A stretch of DNA of 64,000 bases from Vibrio bivalvicida (GCF_001399455.2 NZ_LLEI02000020.1:1-64000), one strand, 5' to 3'. Counted from the first letter of the stretch, positions 51,449-63,296 are shown. The notes: generated by a model not told the origin, from the sequence alone. A program made the numbers and translations.

Positions 51449-52441
51449 TTAATTCGATTTCTTATCGACTAGCTCTATCGCATGAGCCAAAGCCGTTCTA
51501 AAGCTTCCTGTGTCCGCATTACCCGTCCCTGCAAGGTCAAGTGCGGTGCCGTGATCAACGGAGGTCCTTATAAATGGCAAGCCTAGGGTGATATTCACCG
51601 AGCGACCAAAGCCTTTATATTTTAATACAGGAAGTACCTGATCGTGATACATTCCTAGCACTGCGTCTGCATCTTGCAGATATTTTTCGTTGAAGATGGT
51701 ATCTGCCGGTAAAGGGCCAATAAGATTAATTCCTTTCTCCTGACGCAGTTTGTCTAGCGTTGGAGTGATGGTATTAATCTCTTCTTTACCGAGTACGCCA
51801 TCTTCTCCTGCGTGGGGATTCAGTCCACACACGTAGATGTTGGGTGAAGAGATTGCAAATTTTTCAATCAGATCCTTATGTAGAATCTCGATGATTTTCT
51901 CTAGTCTCTCTTTTGTGACTGCCTGTGACACATAAGCAAGTGGAATATGTGTCGTGACTAGTGCTACACGTAGGCCTTCAGTTGCCAACATCATCACAAC
52001 CAGTGGTGTGTTTGATTTCTCAGCAAAAAATTCTGTATGCCCACTGAATGCCACGCCGGAGCGGTTTATCACCCCTTTGTGCACAGGGCCGGTGACAATA
52101 GCATCAAATTCACTATTCATACAGCCCAAAGCGGCTCTTTCTAATGTTTTTAATACGTACTGTCCGTTAGCTTCATCGAGTTGGCCAGCGACAGCACTAT
52201 TAGCAAGAGGAATATGCTCGACAACCAGTGTACCTGCTCTTTGAGCAACGACTTGACTATCGGCTTGATAGTCAAGCAGTTCGACTGTAATACCAAGCTG
52301 GGTCGCACGTTCTGCCAGCATCTGCTTGTCCGCGCACACCACAATTTGATGGCTCCAGTTTTCTGTGGAGAGGGCGAGCACTAGATCAGGTCCAATCCCT
52401 GCTGGTTCGCCAGCGGTAACAATTATGCGTTTAACGGTCAT
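51449..52441 (-). CDS. pdxA: 4-hydroxythreonine-4-phosphate dehydrogenase PdxA
   Basis: A 330-residue NAD-dependent enzyme of the DXP-dependent pyridoxal-phosphate pathway. Motifs: [17 protein letters not shown] start ([14 protein letters not shown]), [17 protein letters not shown] and the metal-binding [14 protein letters not shown] 52441 is chosen because it starts the conserved domain; it overlaps the last codons of surA by 11 bp. Confidence 0.96.
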   Translation of the reverse strand: MTVKRIIVTAGEPAGIGPDLVLALSTENWSHQIVVCADKQMLAERATQLGITVELLDYQADSQVVAQRAGTLVVEHIPLANSAVAGQLDEANGQYVLKTLERAALGCMNSEFDAIVTGPVHKGVINRSGVAFSGHTEFFAEKSNTPLVVMMLATEGLRVALVTTHIPLAYVSQAVTKERLEKIIEILHKDLIEKFAISSPNIYVCGLNPHAGEDGVLGKEEINTITPTLDKLRQEKGINLIGPLPADTIFNEKYLQDADAVLGMYHDQVLPVLKYKGFGRSVNITLGLPFIRTSVDHGTALDLAGTGNADTGSFRTALAHAIELVDKKSN

Positions 52442-53729
52442 CTTGCTTGTCTTCCTCAATGACTTCGACAAAGGCGCTGGCGCGAATTTCTTGTAACCAA
52501 GCACTGGCTTCTTCGTTGAACTTGCGGTTAAACAAAATTCGGTAAGCTTTATTTTTTAGTGCAGAGTCAGTACGGTCGACTTCACGGCGATCCATCACTT
52601 CAACAATGTGCCAGCCATGAACGGTTTTAAAGGGTTTGCTAATTTGACCGACTGGCAAAGTATCGACTTGGTGTTTAAATTCCGGAACATACAGATCAGA
52701 GGTTTGGTAGCCAAGTTCACCGTCTTGCGCGGCTGAGCCTGGATCTTGGCTATATTGCTGAGCCATTTCACCGAAAGTAGATTCGCCAGACTTGATACGA
52801 CGAATGATCTCGTTGAGATCGTTTTGCACGCCTTCATCGCTAAGAATTACAGTCGGTTTGATCAAAATATGACGAGCGTTAACTTCAGTTACAGCGATGG
52901 TTTCTAGCCCTTTGACATCTTCAATTTTGAGGATATGGAAGCCTACGCCGCTTCTGAACGGGCCAATAATACTACCTTTGTTTTGCAGTTTGATCTGATC
53001 TGCGAATATGGTCGGCATTTCTTCTTTACGCATCCAACCCCAATCACCACCTTGCAGTGCTTTTGGACCCTTAGAATAGGTGTATGCCATAGTGCTAAAA
53101 TCAGCGCCATTTTTTAGTTCTTCGACTAGCCGATTGGCTTCTGTTTCAATAGCTGGTTTATCATCCCCATCATCGACGCGCAACTGAATATGACCGATCT
53201 TATACTGCACTGTCGCATTGGTCTCTTGAGCAAGAATGTTGGCTAAGTTATCGACCTCTGCTGGCAGGATATTGATGCGTCGGCGCACGAGTGCATTCCG
53301 TGCTTCACTTGCAGCGATTTCTTTACGAATTTGCTCACGAAATTCCGCATAGCTTAAGCCCTCTTCTGCAATTGACGCTCTAAGCTGTTCTGCGGTTTGA
53401 TTGCTGTTCTTGGCAATATCTTTAATCGCTTCATTAAGGCGGTTATCGTCAATACGCACACCGATACGTTCCGCTTCTTGTTGCTGAATGGTATCAACGA
53501 TCAGTTTCTCAGTAACCTGTTCAACTAAAATGTCTTGTTCTGGTAGTTGTTGACCATTCTTCTTGGCATTAGCTTTCAGCGTTTTTATTGATACGTCAAT
53601 ATCACTTTGTAGCACTACGCCTTCATTAACGATCACTGCCACTTTATCTAGTGGTACTGGCTCAGCTTGCACTGTGCTCATTGCACTTGCCGTTACCAAG
53701 CTAAGTAAAGTGTGTTTCCAAAATTTCAT
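52431..53729 (-). CDS. surA: Periplasmic chaperone / peptidyl-prolyl isomerase SurA
   Basis: A 432-residue periplasmic protein with a signal peptide (ending TVQA), an N-terminal chaperone domain and two parvulin domains (about 170–270 and 285–385), as shown by HIQLRVDDG and ARHILIKPT. SurA escorts outer-membrane proteins, including LptD encoded just upstream. Confidence 0.96.
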   Translation of the reverse strand: MKFWKHTLLSLVTASAMSTVQAEPVPLDKVAVIVNEGVVLQSDIDVSIKTLKANAKKNGQQLPEQDILVEQVTEKLIVDTIQQQEAERIGVRIDDNRLNEAIKDIAKNSNQTAEQLRASIAEEGLSYAEFREQIRKEIAASEARNALVRRRINILPAEVDNLANILAQETNATVQYKIGHIQLRVDDGDDKPAIETEANRLVEELKNGADFSTMAYTYSKGPKALQGGDWGWMRKEEMPTIFADQIKLQNKGSIIGPFRSGVGFHILKIEDVKGLETIAVTEVNARHILIKPTVILSDEGVQNDLNEIIRRIKSGESTFGEMAQQYSQDPGSAAQDGELGYQTSDLYVPEFKHQVDTLPVGQISKPFKTVHGWHIVEVMDRREVDRTDSALKNKAYRILFNRKFNEEASAWLQEIRASAFVEVIEEDKQDDR

Positions 53730-53782
53730 TGAAAATCCTATTAAATAATTAGCTCGCTATGGTTAGGCAGCGAGCTAATAAA

Positions 53783-56119
53783 TTAGTTACTTAAAGAGAA
53801 TGGGCGACCGTAGCCTAGAGAGTTACCTGCGTCATCAAGCCCTGCTAGGCCAGAACCAGCACCAATTGCAGTACCAAAGCCTATAATACCAAAATTGAGA
53901 GTAAAATTATTCTCATATAGTGGCTGTGGAGGGGTGGATAGGAGGCCGCTTTGCAACTTCTTACTATAGGTGAATCCAATATACCAGCAATCAGACGTGT
54001 AATTAAGTTGCCCCATCCATTCAAGAGCGCTACTGGTTGTCAAGTCGTAAAAATACTGTGCGCTGGCGTTCCAATTACGAGTAATTTGATAGCCTGCTAA
54101 TAGGCCAGTTTGCGAAATACCATCTTTAGTAATATTGTCGAGGTTTCCAATACTGTCTCCCAACGTAGCTTCGATGTACTCTCTTGTTACATAACGATAG
54201 TTACCTTGGATATAGCCGTCACTAAAGCGATACTCTAATGTGCTGTTGCCTAATTGAAGTTCACTGGACTCGATGTCGTATTGAACTCCACCATGATAGA
54301 ACAAGTAGTCGTCATAGTTAAAATCCATCTCTATCGCCCAAGCAGAGAAATTCGATTTAGAGTCGGGCGCTTTGTCCTCTCTGTCTAAATAAAAAATTTG
54401 ACCAAACGAGAGATTAAGGCGTTCTTTGTAGGCATCATCAAAAAAGCGTGTCGAAGCCCCATAACTAAATTGATTGGCATCTTTGATCTCATCAACGCCG
54501 CTGTATTTTCGGCTACGGAATAAGCCATAGTAATCGGTTTGTAATAGGGTGGTGTCGTACTTACCAATATTAGTCTGATCTTTTTCTGGAACATATAAGT
54601 ATTGAACCTGTGGCTCGAGGGTCTGAGTGTAGTTGTTAAAAATAACAGTATCTCGCTCTAGTACAATTCCTGCATGAGTTCGAAACTCTGGAATAATTCG
54701 CGAGACAGTTTCCTCTAAGCCGTAATATGGGTTGGTTGCCTTGCTGCCAGAAGTGGTATCTACCCCTTCTAAATCTTGCTGATAGTAAGTCCCCAATAGG
54801 CGCGCTTCAGTTGTCCAGCTTCCCCAGGTTGTACCAACCGGGAGCGTCAAGCCTGGTTCTACATGCACACGAGTTGCTGAAGGCTGGCCTTTGGCATCGG
54901 TATCAAATCGAGAAATATGACTAATTGTATTGAAGTCTAAATAACGCATTAGCTCTGGTGCGTAGTAATTAAAGCTAAGCTGCGGTAGTAAGCGATAGGG
55001 TGTTGCGCCTGGAGTTAAGGCTTGAAAGTCGCGCGCGAGTAGCGACGCGTCCCAGTTTTCTGAACGGTATGAGGCTCGGCCTTCTTGAATTAGCTGTCCA
55101 TCTTCTTGCTTACCAATGCCGGAGTCCATATCCGAAAAGTAACCGATGTCACTGACTTTGGAGTAGTCGATTTCAAACTTCCAGTTTTGCTGGAAAATAC
55201 CCGAGTGTTGCCATTGAAAACCCCAACGGTCGCCAAGCTCTGGATTTTTCTTGTCATCAACTAAGTATTCAGACTTAAGGGTGCTATAACCAAAATCGGA
55301 TAAGTAGCGGAACTCGCTATCAAGTTGATTGCCACGATTCTGCATGTGCTTAAAGGTGGTTTTTAGATCGTAGTTAGGTGCTAAGTTCCAGTAGATTGGA
55401 ACTTCCATCTCGAAACCATCACTTGAGCCATATGAGACTGTTGGATAGAGGAAGCCAGTTTTACGTGTATCGCCGATCGGTACGGTTAGGAATGGCAGAT
55501 AAAAAACAGGCACGTTAACAATCTCAAAGCGTGGATTGTAGAAGGTTGCTTGCTCTTCATTCTGGTCAATATCAATGCTCGAAGCTCGCATGCGCCATGA
55601 GCTATCTCCCTCAGGACACGAAGTGATAGTACCATCTTCAATTTCGTATATTGCCTTGCCAGTTTTCGCAACGTATACCGCGTCACCACGACCAGGCTCA
55701 CACAGGAATTTATAGTTAGTGTTCTCAAGCGTCACTTCTTCAGTGTTGAGTTTGTTGGTGGCTTTTTCAGAGATTGTTTTTACTTCACCATCACTGAAGG
55801 TCACATTGCCTTCAGCGACAACAATGTTTTCTTGTTGGTGCATGGTGACGTTGTCAGCCAGCATGCGTTTTTTGCCTTGAACGACAACGACATTGCCACG
55901 GTATGTTGCTTTATCACCGTTTATGGCTTCTAAGCTGTCTGCTTCAACATTAACAGGCAGTTGATTAGGATTTTCTGCCTCAGGTTCGTTGATCAGGCAT
56001 TGATCTATAGTGGGCAGTTCCTGCACACTATCGTCTGATATAGTTTCTGCTTGAGTCAGAGGCACTACAAAAGCAGCAGTGATTGAAGCGGCTAGCAAGG
56101 TGCGTTGGAAACGTAACAT
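53783..56119 (-). CDS. lptD: LPS-assembly outer-membrane protein LptD
   Basis: A 778-residue outer-membrane barrel with a signal peptide (ending LTQA). The N-terminal LptA-like jellyroll (about 45–195) shows [18 protein letters not shown], and the C-terminal barrel is long. With LptE it inserts lipopolysaccharide into the outer leaflet. The four cysteines are arranged as QCLINEP, FLCEPG / SCPEGD and SDCWYIG, consistent with its long-range disulfides. First gene of the operon. Confidence 0.96.
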   Translation of the reverse strand: MLRFQRTLLAASITAAFVVPLTQAETISDDSVQELPTIDQCLINEPEAENPNQLPVNVEADSLEAINGDKATYRGNVVVVQGKKRMLADNVTMHQQENIVVAEGNVTFSDGEVKTISEKATNKLNTEEVTLENTNYKFLCEPGRGDAVYVAKTGKAIYEIEDGTITSCPEGDSSWRMRASSIDIDQNEEQATFYNPRFEIVNVPVFYLPFLTVPIGDTRKTGFLYPTVSYGSSDGFEMEVPIYWNLAPNYDLKTTFKHMQNRGNQLDSEFRYLSDFGYSTLKSEYLVDDKKNPELGDRWGFQWQHSGIFQQNWKFEIDYSKVSDIGYFSDMDSGIGKQEDGQLIQEGRASYRSENWDASLLARDFQALTPGATPYRLLPQLSFNYYAPELMRYLDFNTISHISRFDTDAKGQPSATRVHVEPGLTLPVGTTWGSWTTEARLLGTYYQQDLEGVDTTSGSKATNPYYGLEETVSRIIPEFRTHAGIVLERDTVIFNNYTQTLEPQVQYLYVPEKDQTNIGKYDTTLLQTDYYGLFRSRKYSGVDEIKDANQFSYGASTRFFDDAYKERLNLSFGQIFYLDREDKAPDSKSNFSAWAIEMDFNYDDYLFYHGGVQYDIESSELQLGNSTLEYRFSDGYIQGNYRYVTREYIEATLGDSIGNLDNITKDGISQTGLLAGYQITRNWNASAQYFYDLTTSSALEWMGQLNYTSDCWYIGFTYSKKLQSGLLSTPPQPLYENNFTLNFGIIGFGTAIGAGSGLAGLDDAGNSLGYGRPFSLSN

Positions 56120-56266
56120 CGAGTTTTACTATCCTGTTGAACTTGATATATCCGGTGAATAGGGACCGAATGAAAAATAAATCGGCCCTTATAATAAAGT
56201 AATTTACAGCTTACGGCACTATCAGACCGCTACGTGAAGAAAAAATTCAGAGATTGAGAGCACATA

Positions 56267-57121
56267 ATGCATATTTTTGGCAAAATTCTCGGCACATTCT
56301 TTGGTTTCCTATTTGGAGGCCCTTTTGGTGCTGCATTCGGTTTATTTATAGGCCACCAATTCGATAAAGCACGCCGCTTACGTCAAGCAGGGTTCCACTC
56401 AAGCTTTGGCAGTGGGCCAAGCCAGGCCGAACGACAGGAAGAGTTTTTTAAAGCAGCATTTGCGGTCATGGGGCATGTCGCTAAAGCGAAGGGTCAAGTT
56501 ACGCGAGAGGAAATTCAACTCGCCATGACTATGATGGAGCGTATGAACCTTCATGGTGAGCAGCGTAGAGCGGCACAGGATGCGTTCCGTGAAGGCAAAG
56601 AGAGTGACTTCCCGCTTGAGACTGTTCTAGAGCGAGTGCGTATCTCATCTGGAGGTCGGTTCGACTTAATGCAGTTTTTTTTAGAGCTGCAGATTTCAGC
56701 GGCGTTTGCTGATGGCGATGTTCACCCTAGTGAGCGCAATGTTTTACATAAGATCGCCCGAGGACTCGGCTTTTCATCAGAGCAACTTGAGCAACGTTTG
56801 CGGATGCAAGAGGCCGCGTTTCGATTTCAACAAGGTGGCTTTGGAGGCCAAACGGGTGGGGGACAATCACATCAATCAGGCGGCAGTTGGCAGCAAGCAT
56901 CTACCGCTGATCAGTTAAGTGATGCTTACAAGCTACTCGGTGTTGATGGCAGTGCTGACTCGAAAACGGTGAAACGTGCCTATCGCAAACTAATGAATGA
57001 GCACCACCCAGACAAGCTAATGGCGAAAGGCCTACCACCAGAAATGATGAACGTTGCTAAGGAAAAAGCGCAAGAAATTCAGAATGCCTATGACTTGATA
57101 AAAAAAGCAAAAAGTTTTTAA
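56267..57121 (+). CDS. djlA: Membrane-anchored co-chaperone DjlA
   Basis: A 284-residue protein with a glycine-rich transmembrane N-terminus (about 6–30), a TerB-like helical domain (about 55–180), a Gly/Gln-rich linker and a C-terminal J domain (about 218–284) with the HPD motif in EHHPDKLMAK. It stimulates DnaK. Divergent from lptD, the usual arrangement. Confidence 0.95.
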   Translation: MHIFGKILGTFFGFLFGGPFGAAFGLFIGHQFDKARRLRQAGFHSSFGSGPSQAERQEEFFKAAFAVMGHVAKAKGQVTREEIQLAMTMMERMNLHGEQRRAAQDAFREGKESDFPLETVLERVRISSGGRFDLMQFFLELQISAAFADGDVHPSERNVLHKIARGLGFSSEQLEQRLRMQEAAFRFQQGGFGGQTGGGQSHQSGGSWQQASTADQLSDAYKLLGVDGSADSKTVKRAYRKLMNEHHPDKLMAKGLPPEMMNVAKEKAQEIQNAYDLIKKAKSF

Positions 57122-57345
57122 TCAGCAGAATTGGATTGCAACAGCGAATCGTAAAAATGAGAGCATAAGGAGAGTGCTTTCTACCTATTTACACTCTAAA
57201 CCAAATCCGTTTGGAAGTAGATCAACAGTTAAACAAGAGCTTATCTGTTTTAGATCAATTTAGTGTTTAATTTATCAGTAGGTTCATGGTATGAGAGTGA
57301 GATCTACATCTACACTTACGGTAATGTAATCTAGAGTGATGAACC

Positions 57346-58488
57346 ATGATGGAAACAACTACAAGGAAAGTTGAGGGGATTGGCAGATGTCGGTTCGGTT
57401 TGAACACTCAATTAGCTGACATTCAGACGCGGATGCAGGTCCATATCCCCAAACTCGATAAAGTGTGTTTTGCCCTGTATGATGCGCGTGAACACCTACT
57501 TAGAAGCTATGCAGATAGTTCTTCATTATCACTGAGCCTAACCCACTATGAAGCTCCGTTGAGCTCACTACCATACTTAAAAAAAAGTATCGAAAGTAGG
57601 TCTCCGGCGGTTCTCAATGACGTTAGTCGATTGCATCCATCTCCTCATGTTAATTCCCTTATAGAGGAGGGATACTACTCTTCAGTCGCTATTCCTACCT
57701 TTTTAGAACAGATCTTTAGAGGATTTATATTCCTTAATTCGCACCAAAAAGACGCATTTTGTCCGAGTGATATAGAGGTTGTAAAACCATACTTGAGAAT
57801 TCTTGAAACGGCCATATTCTCTGAGTATCAGTTAGTCACGGCGTTAATAGATAAATCTAACAAACTGGTTGCGCGTTCTCAGGTTTACCAAAAGGAGTCA
57901 TTCAGCCACAAGCAGCGTGTCTCCACTTACACCAATATTATTGCTTTGGCGTTAGCTGACGACTATGGATTTGATGATGAGTTCGTTGAACATCTCACTC
58001 TGTTTTCTCAGTATCATGATATGGGCAAAGTGATGGTTCCTCCAGAGCTGCTTTGTAAACAACAGCCACTTACCTGGGAGGAAACGGATACTCTACGTAA
58101 ACATATTATTTACGGTGAAGAGATTGTTAATCAGTTTATCAATGATCTGAATGCATCTGACCATCTAAGTGCACAACTGATGCGTGATGTTGTTTCCTAT
58201 CACTATGAGTTTTTAGATGGTAGTGGTTACCCTCATCACTTGAGTGGCAATGCTATTCCTATTAGCGCTAAGATTGTCTGTGTTGCTAATATATTTGACG
58301 CTTTAACGACACATAAGCCCTACAAACAAGCTTGGTCAGTACCGTATGCACTTTTAGAGTTAGAAAAGATGGTCTGCGATGGCAAACTGGATGCGGATTG
58401 CGTCAATGCTTTACGTGATCACCAGCACCAACTTAAATCCATTATTCAACGTTATCCGGAGAGAGATCCCTTAGAGGGGCTCTACTAA
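57346..58488 (+). CDS. GAF–HD-GYP protein, probable cyclic-di-GMP phosphodiesterase
   Basis: A 380-residue cytoplasmic protein. The N-terminal part (about 20–165) has a GAF-like pattern, and the C-terminal HD-GYP domain shows YHDMGKVMVPPELL (HD) and YHYEFLDGSGYPHHLSG (the GYP element), followed by ISAKIVCVANIFDALTTHKPYK. All expected metal ligands appear present. It should hydrolyse c-di-GMP in response to a ligand of the GAF domain. It is a single gene followed by a terminator. Confidence 0.85.
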   Translation: MMETTTRKVEGIGRCRFGLNTQLADIQTRMQVHIPKLDKVCFALYDAREHLLRSYADSSSLSLSLTHYEAPLSSLPYLKKSIESRSPAVLNDVSRLHPSPHVNSLIEEGYYSSVAIPTFLEQIFRGFIFLNSHQKDAFCPSDIEVVKPYLRILETAIFSEYQLVTALIDKSNKLVARSQVYQKESFSHKQRVSTYTNIIALALADDYGFDDEFVEHLTLFSQYHDMGKVMVPPELLCKQQPLTWEETDTLRKHIIYGEEIVNQFINDLNASDHLSAQLMRDVVSYHYEFLDGSGYPHHLSGNAIPISAKIVCVANIFDALTTHKPYKQAWSVPYALLELEKMVCDGKLDADCVNALRDHQHQLKSIIQRYPERDPLEGLY

Positions 58489-58524
58489 CTAATATCACTT
58501 AGGTGATTAGAACGCTATATAGCG

Positions 58525-58562
58525 AAAAGGCGTAGTAGGTATTAACCTGCTACGCCTTTTTA
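58525..58562. terminator. Bidirectional terminator between the HD-GYP gene and tRNA-Ile
   Basis: A long stem AAAAGGCGTAGTAGGT / ACCTGCTACGCCTTTT (one mismatch) with an ATTA loop and T-runs on both strands. Confidence 0.85.
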
Positions 58563-58566
58563 AATT

Positions 58567-58642
58567 TGGTGGCCCCTCGCAGACTTGAACTGCGGACCAA
58601 TCGATTATGAGTCGACTGCTCTAACCACTGAGCTAAGGGGCC
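58567..58642 (-). tRNA. tRNA-Ile (CAU anticodon, lysidine-modified type)
   Basis: On the minus strand a 76-nt cloverleaf begins GGCCCCTTAGCTCAGTGGTT and ends GGGGCCACCA with an encoded CCA. The anticodon loop is CTCATAA (anticodon CAT). The acceptor stem and D arm match E. coli ileX/ileY, so this is tRNA-Ile2, which reads AUA after lysidine modification, rather than tRNA-Met. Confidence 0.93.
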
Positions 58643-58739
58643 ATGTAGGGCAATGATTATAGGGGATGCAGATCTAGCTGTCTAGACGCTATCTAGGGTA
58701 AATGCGCTTAGATTTTATCCACTTAAATCGATAAGTAAC

Positions 58740-58767
58740 AAAAAAGGCGAGCTAGTGCTCACCTTTT
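58740..58767 (-). terminator. Terminator of rpoD
   Basis: On the minus strand a stem AAAAGGTGAGC / GCTCGCCTTTT (one G-U pair) with a 4-nt loop is followed by TTTTTTG, 33 bp after the rpoD stop. Confidence 0.85.
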
Positions 58768-58799
58768 CATCAATTTTAGCCAAGCTAAAAAAGAATAGA

Positions 58800-60656
58800 C
58801 TACTCGTCTAGGAAGCTGCGCAGAGTTTCTGAGCGGCTAGGGTGACGAAGTTTACGTAGTGCTTTCGCTTCGATCTGACGGATACGTTCACGCGTTACAT
58901 CGAACTGTTTACCAACCTCTTCTAGAGTATGGTCAGTGTTCATATCGATACCAAAACGCATACGCAGTACTTTTGCCTCACGAGGTGTAAGACCTGCAAG
59001 AACGTCTTTAGTAGCTACTTTTAGGCTTCCTGCAGTTGCAGAGTCTAGTGGTAGCTCAAGCGTAGTATCTTCAATGAAGTCACCTAGGTGTGAATCTTCA
59101 TCATCACCGATAGGGGTTTCCATTGAGATCGGCTCTTTCGCGATCTTGAGTACTTTACGGATCTTGTCTTCTGGCATTTGCATACGCTCTGCCAGTTCTT
59201 CCGGTAGCGGCTCGCGACCCATCTCTTGCAGCATTTGGCGTGAGATGCGGTTTAGCTTGTTGATCGTTTCGATCATGTGCACCGGGATACGAATAGTACG
59301 TGCTTGGTCTGCAATTGAGCGAGTGATTGCCTGACGGATCCACCACGTTGCGTAAGTTGAGAACTTATAACCACGACGATATTCGAACTTATCTACCGCT
59401 TTCATCAAGCCGATATTACCTTCCTGGATAAGATCCAAGAACTGTAGACCACGGTTGGTGTACTTTTTCGCGATAGAGATTACTAGACGTAAGTTCGCCT
59501 CAACCATCTCTTTTTTCGCTCGGCGAGCTTTTGCTTCACCGATAGACATACGGCGGCTGATGTCTTTGATGTTCTGTACTGTTAGTGATGTCTCTTCTTC
59601 GATCACTTTCAGTTTCGCGATAGAGCGACGTATATCATCTTCACTACGACGAATCTTCTCAGCGTACGGCTTATCAGAAGATAGAATTTCGTCTAGCCAT
59701 GCTTCGCTTGATTCATTACCAGTGAACAACGTAATGAACGACTTCTTCGGCATCTTGCCGTACTCAACTGACGCTTTCATGATTAAACGTTCTTGAGTAC
59801 GTACGCGTTCCATAGAAGTACGCAGTTCTTCTACTAGGTAGTCGAATTGTTTAGGCGTTAGACGGAATTCTTTGAAGACATCAATAACCATTTCATGGGC
59901 AAGCGTCGCTTTCGGGCTTTCGCTGCCATACTCGTTACAAGCCAATTGGAAGTTTTGGAAAGTGTTACGTAAAGCCGTGAACTTCTCGAGAGCAAGCTCA
60001 GGGTCGATACCTGTATCTTCCTCTTCTTCCTCATCGTCCTCTGACTCTTCTTTGTCTTCTTCTTCAGCGTCTTCATCTTCAAGGTCTGATTCAGCAAGTT
60101 CAGAACCAATGTGCGTTGCTGTTGGTGCAGCAGTTTCATCAGCATCTGGGTCTACAAAGCCTGTAATAAGGTCTGTTAGACGTAGCTCTTCAGCTTGAAC
60201 TCTATCAAATTGCTCAAGAATGTATGGGATAGTACCTGGATACTCCGCCACTGAGTTTTGAACTTGGTTAATACCATCTTCAATACGCTTCGCAATATCG
60301 ATCTCGCCTTCACGAGTCAATAGCTCAACGGTACCCATTTCACGCATGTACATGCGTACTGGATCAGTAGTGCGGCCGATTTCGTTTTCTACGCTTGAAA
60401 GCGCAGCAGCAGCAGCTTCAGCTGCATCTTCATCGGTAATTGTATCGTCATCATTCAGAGCAAGATCATCAGCATCAGGAGCAGTTTCTACTACTCGAAT
60501 GCCCATGTCATTGATCATCTGAATGATATCTTCGACCTGCTCTGAATCGACGATTTCTGCTGGCAGGTGGTCGTTTACTTCTGCGTAGGTCAGATAGCCT
60601 TGTTCCTTGCCTTTAATGACAAGTTGTTTTAGCTGTGACTGCGGATTTTGATCCAT
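58800..60656 (-). CDS. rpoD: Primary sigma factor RpoD (sigma-70)
   Basis: A 618-residue housekeeping sigma factor. Region 1.1 (1–80), region 1.2 with [16 protein letters not shown], an acidic non-conserved insert ([24 protein letters not shown], about 190–215), regions 2.3–2.4 with [17 protein letters not shown], and region 4.2 with [20 protein letters not shown] are all visible. Last gene of the macromolecular-synthesis cluster. Confidence 0.98.
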   Translation of the reverse strand: MDQNPQSQLKQLVIKGKEQGYLTYAEVNDHLPAEIVDSEQVEDIIQMINDMGIRVVETAPDADDLALNDDDTITDEDAAEAAAAALSSVENEIGRTTDPVRMYMREMGTVELLTREGEIDIAKRIEDGINQVQNSVAEYPGTIPYILEQFDRVQAEELRLTDLITGFVDPDADETAAPTATHIGSELAESDLEDEDAEEEDKEESEDDEEEEEDTGIDPELALEKFTALRNTFQNFQLACNEYGSESPKATLAHEMVIDVFKEFRLTPKQFDYLVEELRTSMERVRTQERLIMKASVEYGKMPKKSFITLFTGNESSEAWLDEILSSDKPYAEKIRRSEDDIRRSIAKLKVIEEETSLTVQNIKDISRRMSIGEAKARRAKKEMVEANLRLVISIAKKYTNRGLQFLDLIQEGNIGLMKAVDKFEYRRGYKFSTYATWWIRQAITRSIADQARTIRIPVHMIETINKLNRISRQMLQEMGREPLPEELAERMQMPEDKIRKVLKIAKEPISMETPIGDDEDSHLGDFIEDTTLELPLDSATAGSLKVATKDVLAGLTPREAKVLRMRFGIDMNTDHTLEEVGKQFDVTRERIRQIEAKALRKLRHPSRSETLRSFLDE

Positions 60657-60754
60657 AGACGGTATCCAACTTAGTATCTGGTGAAGGAATTAGTATGCGA
60701 GTTGCAAACCACACATCTTAACAAATTTATTTATTGCTGACTATTCGAACAGGG

Positions 60755-62512
60755 TTACGCTTTTAAATCTAGCATTAAAGCTAGCAGCTCCCTTCTTTCT
60801 TCGGTTGATAAACCGACACTTCTTTCTTTGGCCTGCAGATTTTCAATTTGCTTTTCGACGCACTGGGCAAGAATCTTATCCAGTGAATCTAAAAATATAT
60901 CTTGTTCATTATCTTCATCGAGGGGGATTTCCCACCCAGCGAGACGAGATAAGAGTGCCTCATGGCTACTATTTCGCCAGCGTTCTAATAACTGGCCCGT
61001 AGTGATATTGGGGTGCTGGTGACAATAATCAAGCACCTCAACAAATAAACTTAATCCCGGTACTGTTAACTCTCTCACAGTTGAGAGGTCTGGTACCATT
61101 TCAGCATAGCTCGGATTTTGAATAAGCAAAGCGATCACTTCGCGCATTGGCGTACGTTTGATCTCTTTATGCGGTTGAGGTCGAGTTTCGCTGGTCTTCT
61201 TACGTGTCTGACGTAGACGATTGTCAAAGCCAGTACGCTCATCCAATAATTTTTCTAGTAGTTCTTGGAAGTAGGGATCGGGAATCTTATCAATCAATGC
61301 ACTGGCATGGGCACGTAGTGCTGACTTACCCTCATGACTGCCAAGATTCAAATTATGGATTTCTATCAGGTTATCGAACAAGTAGCTAGATAACGGTGTT
61401 GCATGCTCTATTTGTTGTTCAAACGCTTCTTTGCCGAACTTACGTACGTAGCTGTCTGGATCTTCGCCATCGGGCAAAAACAAGAATTTAAGCGTATTAC
61501 CTGTTTTCAGATATTGCAGCGCATTTTCCAGCGCGCGCCAGGCCGCTTCTTTACCCGCTCGGTCACCATCGTAACAACAAACCACTGTGTTAGTTTGACG
61601 AAACAACAGTTGTACATGGTCACCAGTGGTTGATGTACCGAGTGAAGCAACAGAATAGTCGACGCCATATTGAGCGAGGGCGACAACGTCCATATAACCT
61701 TCTACCACCAAGATTTGTAGTGGCTCGCGGTAGGCTTGCATCACCTCATAGAGGCCGTATAGTTCTTTGCCTTTATGGAAAATAGGTGTTTCTGGAGAGT
61801 TGAGGTATTTTGGTGTGCCATCACCAATAACCCGACCACCAAAACCAATTACCCTTCCTCGACGGTCTCGAATTGGGAACATTACTCGACCACGAAAACG
61901 GTCGTAGCGGTTGCCTTTATCATTCTCGATCAGCATGCCACCAGAGACTAGCATCTCTTGTGTTTGCGGCGTTTGACCAAAGTTCTTTCGAACCAAATCC
62001 CACTCATCTGCCACATAGCCAACACCAAACTTCTGCACAATTTGACCAGACAAACCACGGTCTTTGAGGTAATTAATCGCGTCTTTACTTTTCGGTTGCT
62101 TAAGCTGGTCTCGATAAAACTGACCAATACTGCCCATCAAGTCATACAAATTACGCTTTTGCTCAGAGTTTGCTTTGGGTTGGTTAGACTGAAAGCCGCC
62201 ACCTTGGCGCTGCTCTCTTGGCACTTCTAACCCCAGATAAGAAGCCAGCTCTTCTATTGCTTCGACAAAATCGAGGCGTTCGTATTCCATCATAAAATCG
62301 ATGGCATTGCCGTGCACACCACAGCCGAAGCAGTGGTAGAACTGTTTATCTTGCGAAACACTAAATGAGGGGGTTTTCTCGTTGTGGAAAGGGCAACAAG
62401 CGCCGTAGTTTTTGCCTTTTTTCTTAAGTTTTACGCGAGCGTCAATAATGTCGACAATATCAAGTCGAGCGAGGAGGTCATCAATGAAACTTCGAGGGAT
62501 GTGTCCTGCCAT
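60755..62512 (-). CDS. dnaG: DNA primase DnaG
   Basis: A 585-residue primase that makes RNA primers for replication. The N-terminal zinc-binding domain has CCPFHNEKTPSF and HCFGCG; the TOPRIM core shows VVEGYMDVVAL and YDGDRAGKEAA; a C-terminal helicase-binding domain follows. It lies between yqeY and rpoD on the same strand. Confidence 0.97.
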   Translation of the reverse strand: MAGHIPRSFIDDLLARLDIVDIIDARVKLKKKGKNYGACCPFHNEKTPSFSVSQDKQFYHCFGCGVHGNAIDFMMEYERLDFVEAIEELASYLGLEVPREQRQGGGFQSNQPKANSEQKRNLYDLMGSIGQFYRDQLKQPKSKDAINYLKDRGLSGQIVQKFGVGYVADEWDLVRKNFGQTPQTQEMLVSGGMLIENDKGNRYDRFRGRVMFPIRDRRGRVIGFGGRVIGDGTPKYLNSPETPIFHKGKELYGLYEVMQAYREPLQILVVEGYMDVVALAQYGVDYSVASLGTSTTGDHVQLLFRQTNTVVCCYDGDRAGKEAAWRALENALQYLKTGNTLKFLFLPDGEDPDSYVRKFGKEAFEQQIEHATPLSSYLFDNLIEIHNLNLGSHEGKSALRAHASALIDKIPDPYFQELLEKLLDERTGFDNRLRQTRKKTSETRPQPHKEIKRTPMREVIALLIQNPSYAEMVPDLSTVRELTVPGLSLFVEVLDYCHQHPNITTGQLLERWRNSSHEALLSRLAGWEIPLDEDNEQDIFLDSLDKILAQCVEKQIENLQAKERSVGLSTEERRELLALMLDLKA

Positions 62513-62556
62513 AAAACCTTAGAAAAACGCACTAACAAATAGAAAAGGTAGATACA

Positions 62557-62594
62557 AACAAGCCGCGCATTCCGAAGGATAGCACGGCTTGTTG
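62557..62594 (-). terminator. Stem-loop between yqeY and dnaG
   Basis: An 11-bp stem (ACAAGCCGTGC / GCGCGGCTTGT on the minus strand, one G-U pair) followed by TTTG. It resembles in position the internal terminator that in E. coli sets the rpsU to dnaG ratio. Confidence 0.6.
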
Positions 62595-62610
62595 CAATTG
62601 GTTTGGGCTG

Positions 62611-63054
62611 TTAAGTCAGTTTAGAGCGAACTAAACCACTTACTTTACCCATATCTGCGCGCCCTTGAATCTGAGGCTTAAGAACACCCATCACTTTACC
62701 CATGTCTTGCATGCCCGCAGCACCTGATTCAATCAATGCACTTTCAATCAGAGCAGCGACTTCTTCATCGGTAAGCGGTTGAGGCATAAAATCCTCAAGT
62801 ACAGTGATTTCAGCTTTCTCAGCATCGGCGAGATCTTGACGACCCGCTGATTCAAATTGAGCCACAGAGTCGCGACGTTGTTTAACCATCTTGGTCAACA
62901 CAGTAAGAATGTCGTCGTCGCCCAGAGTGATCTGTTCGTCAACTTCACGTTGCTTAATGGCTGACAGAGCTAAACGAATAGTACCAAGGCGCATTTTGTC
63001 CTTGGCTTTCATCGCTAATTTTTGCTCTTCTTTGAGATTGTCAATCAGAGCCAT
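62611..63054 (-). CDS. yqeY: YqeY/GatB-like domain protein
   Basis: A 147-residue helical protein of the YqeY family, related to the tail domain of GatB. Signature: EEQKLAMKAKDKMRLGTIRL, LEDFMPQPLTDEEV and GVLKPQIQGRADMGKVSG. The role is unclear; a link to tRNA-dependent amidation or translation is presumed from the domain. It sits between rpsU and dnaG. Confidence 0.92.
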   Translation of the reverse strand: MALIDNLKEEQKLAMKAKDKMRLGTIRLALSAIKQREVDEQITLGDDDILTVLTKMVKQRRDSVAQFESAGRQDLADAEKAEITVLEDFMPQPLTDEEVAALIESALIESGAAGMQDMGKVMGVLKPQIQGRADMGKVSGLVRSKLT

Positions 63055-63080
63055 AACTATAATCCTTTAGGACTTAGCTA

Positions 63081-63296
63081 TTAGTACAGGCGAACGCGAC
63101 GAGCGTTTTCGCGAGCTAGCTTCTTAGCGTGACGCTTTTGAGCTGCTGCTTTAGCGCGTTTGCGAACTGTAGTTGGTTTTTCGTAGTGCTCACGACGACG
63201 CACTTCAGAAAGGATACCTGCTTTTTCGCAAGAGCGTTTGAAACGACGTAGTGCAACGTCGAACGGTTCGTTTTCACGTACTTTAACTACTGGCAT
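63081..63296 (-). CDS. rpsU: 30S ribosomal protein S21
   Basis: A 71-residue, strongly basic ribosomal protein of exact family length, with [20 protein letters not shown] and the basic tail ending RRVRLY. First gene of rpsU–yqeY–dnaG–rpoD, divergent from tsaD. Confidence 0.98.

Noticed and set aside
58567..58642. Reading the CAU tRNA as tRNA-Met
   Set aside because: The acceptor stem GGCCCCT and the D arm match tRNA-Ile2 (ileX/ileY type), not elongator or initiator Met tRNA.
58936..60198. Several open frames antisense to rpoD
   Set aside because: They mirror the biased codon use of rpoD and have no homology; the same applies to frames opposite glmS, pykF, tnsC, copA and cusA.
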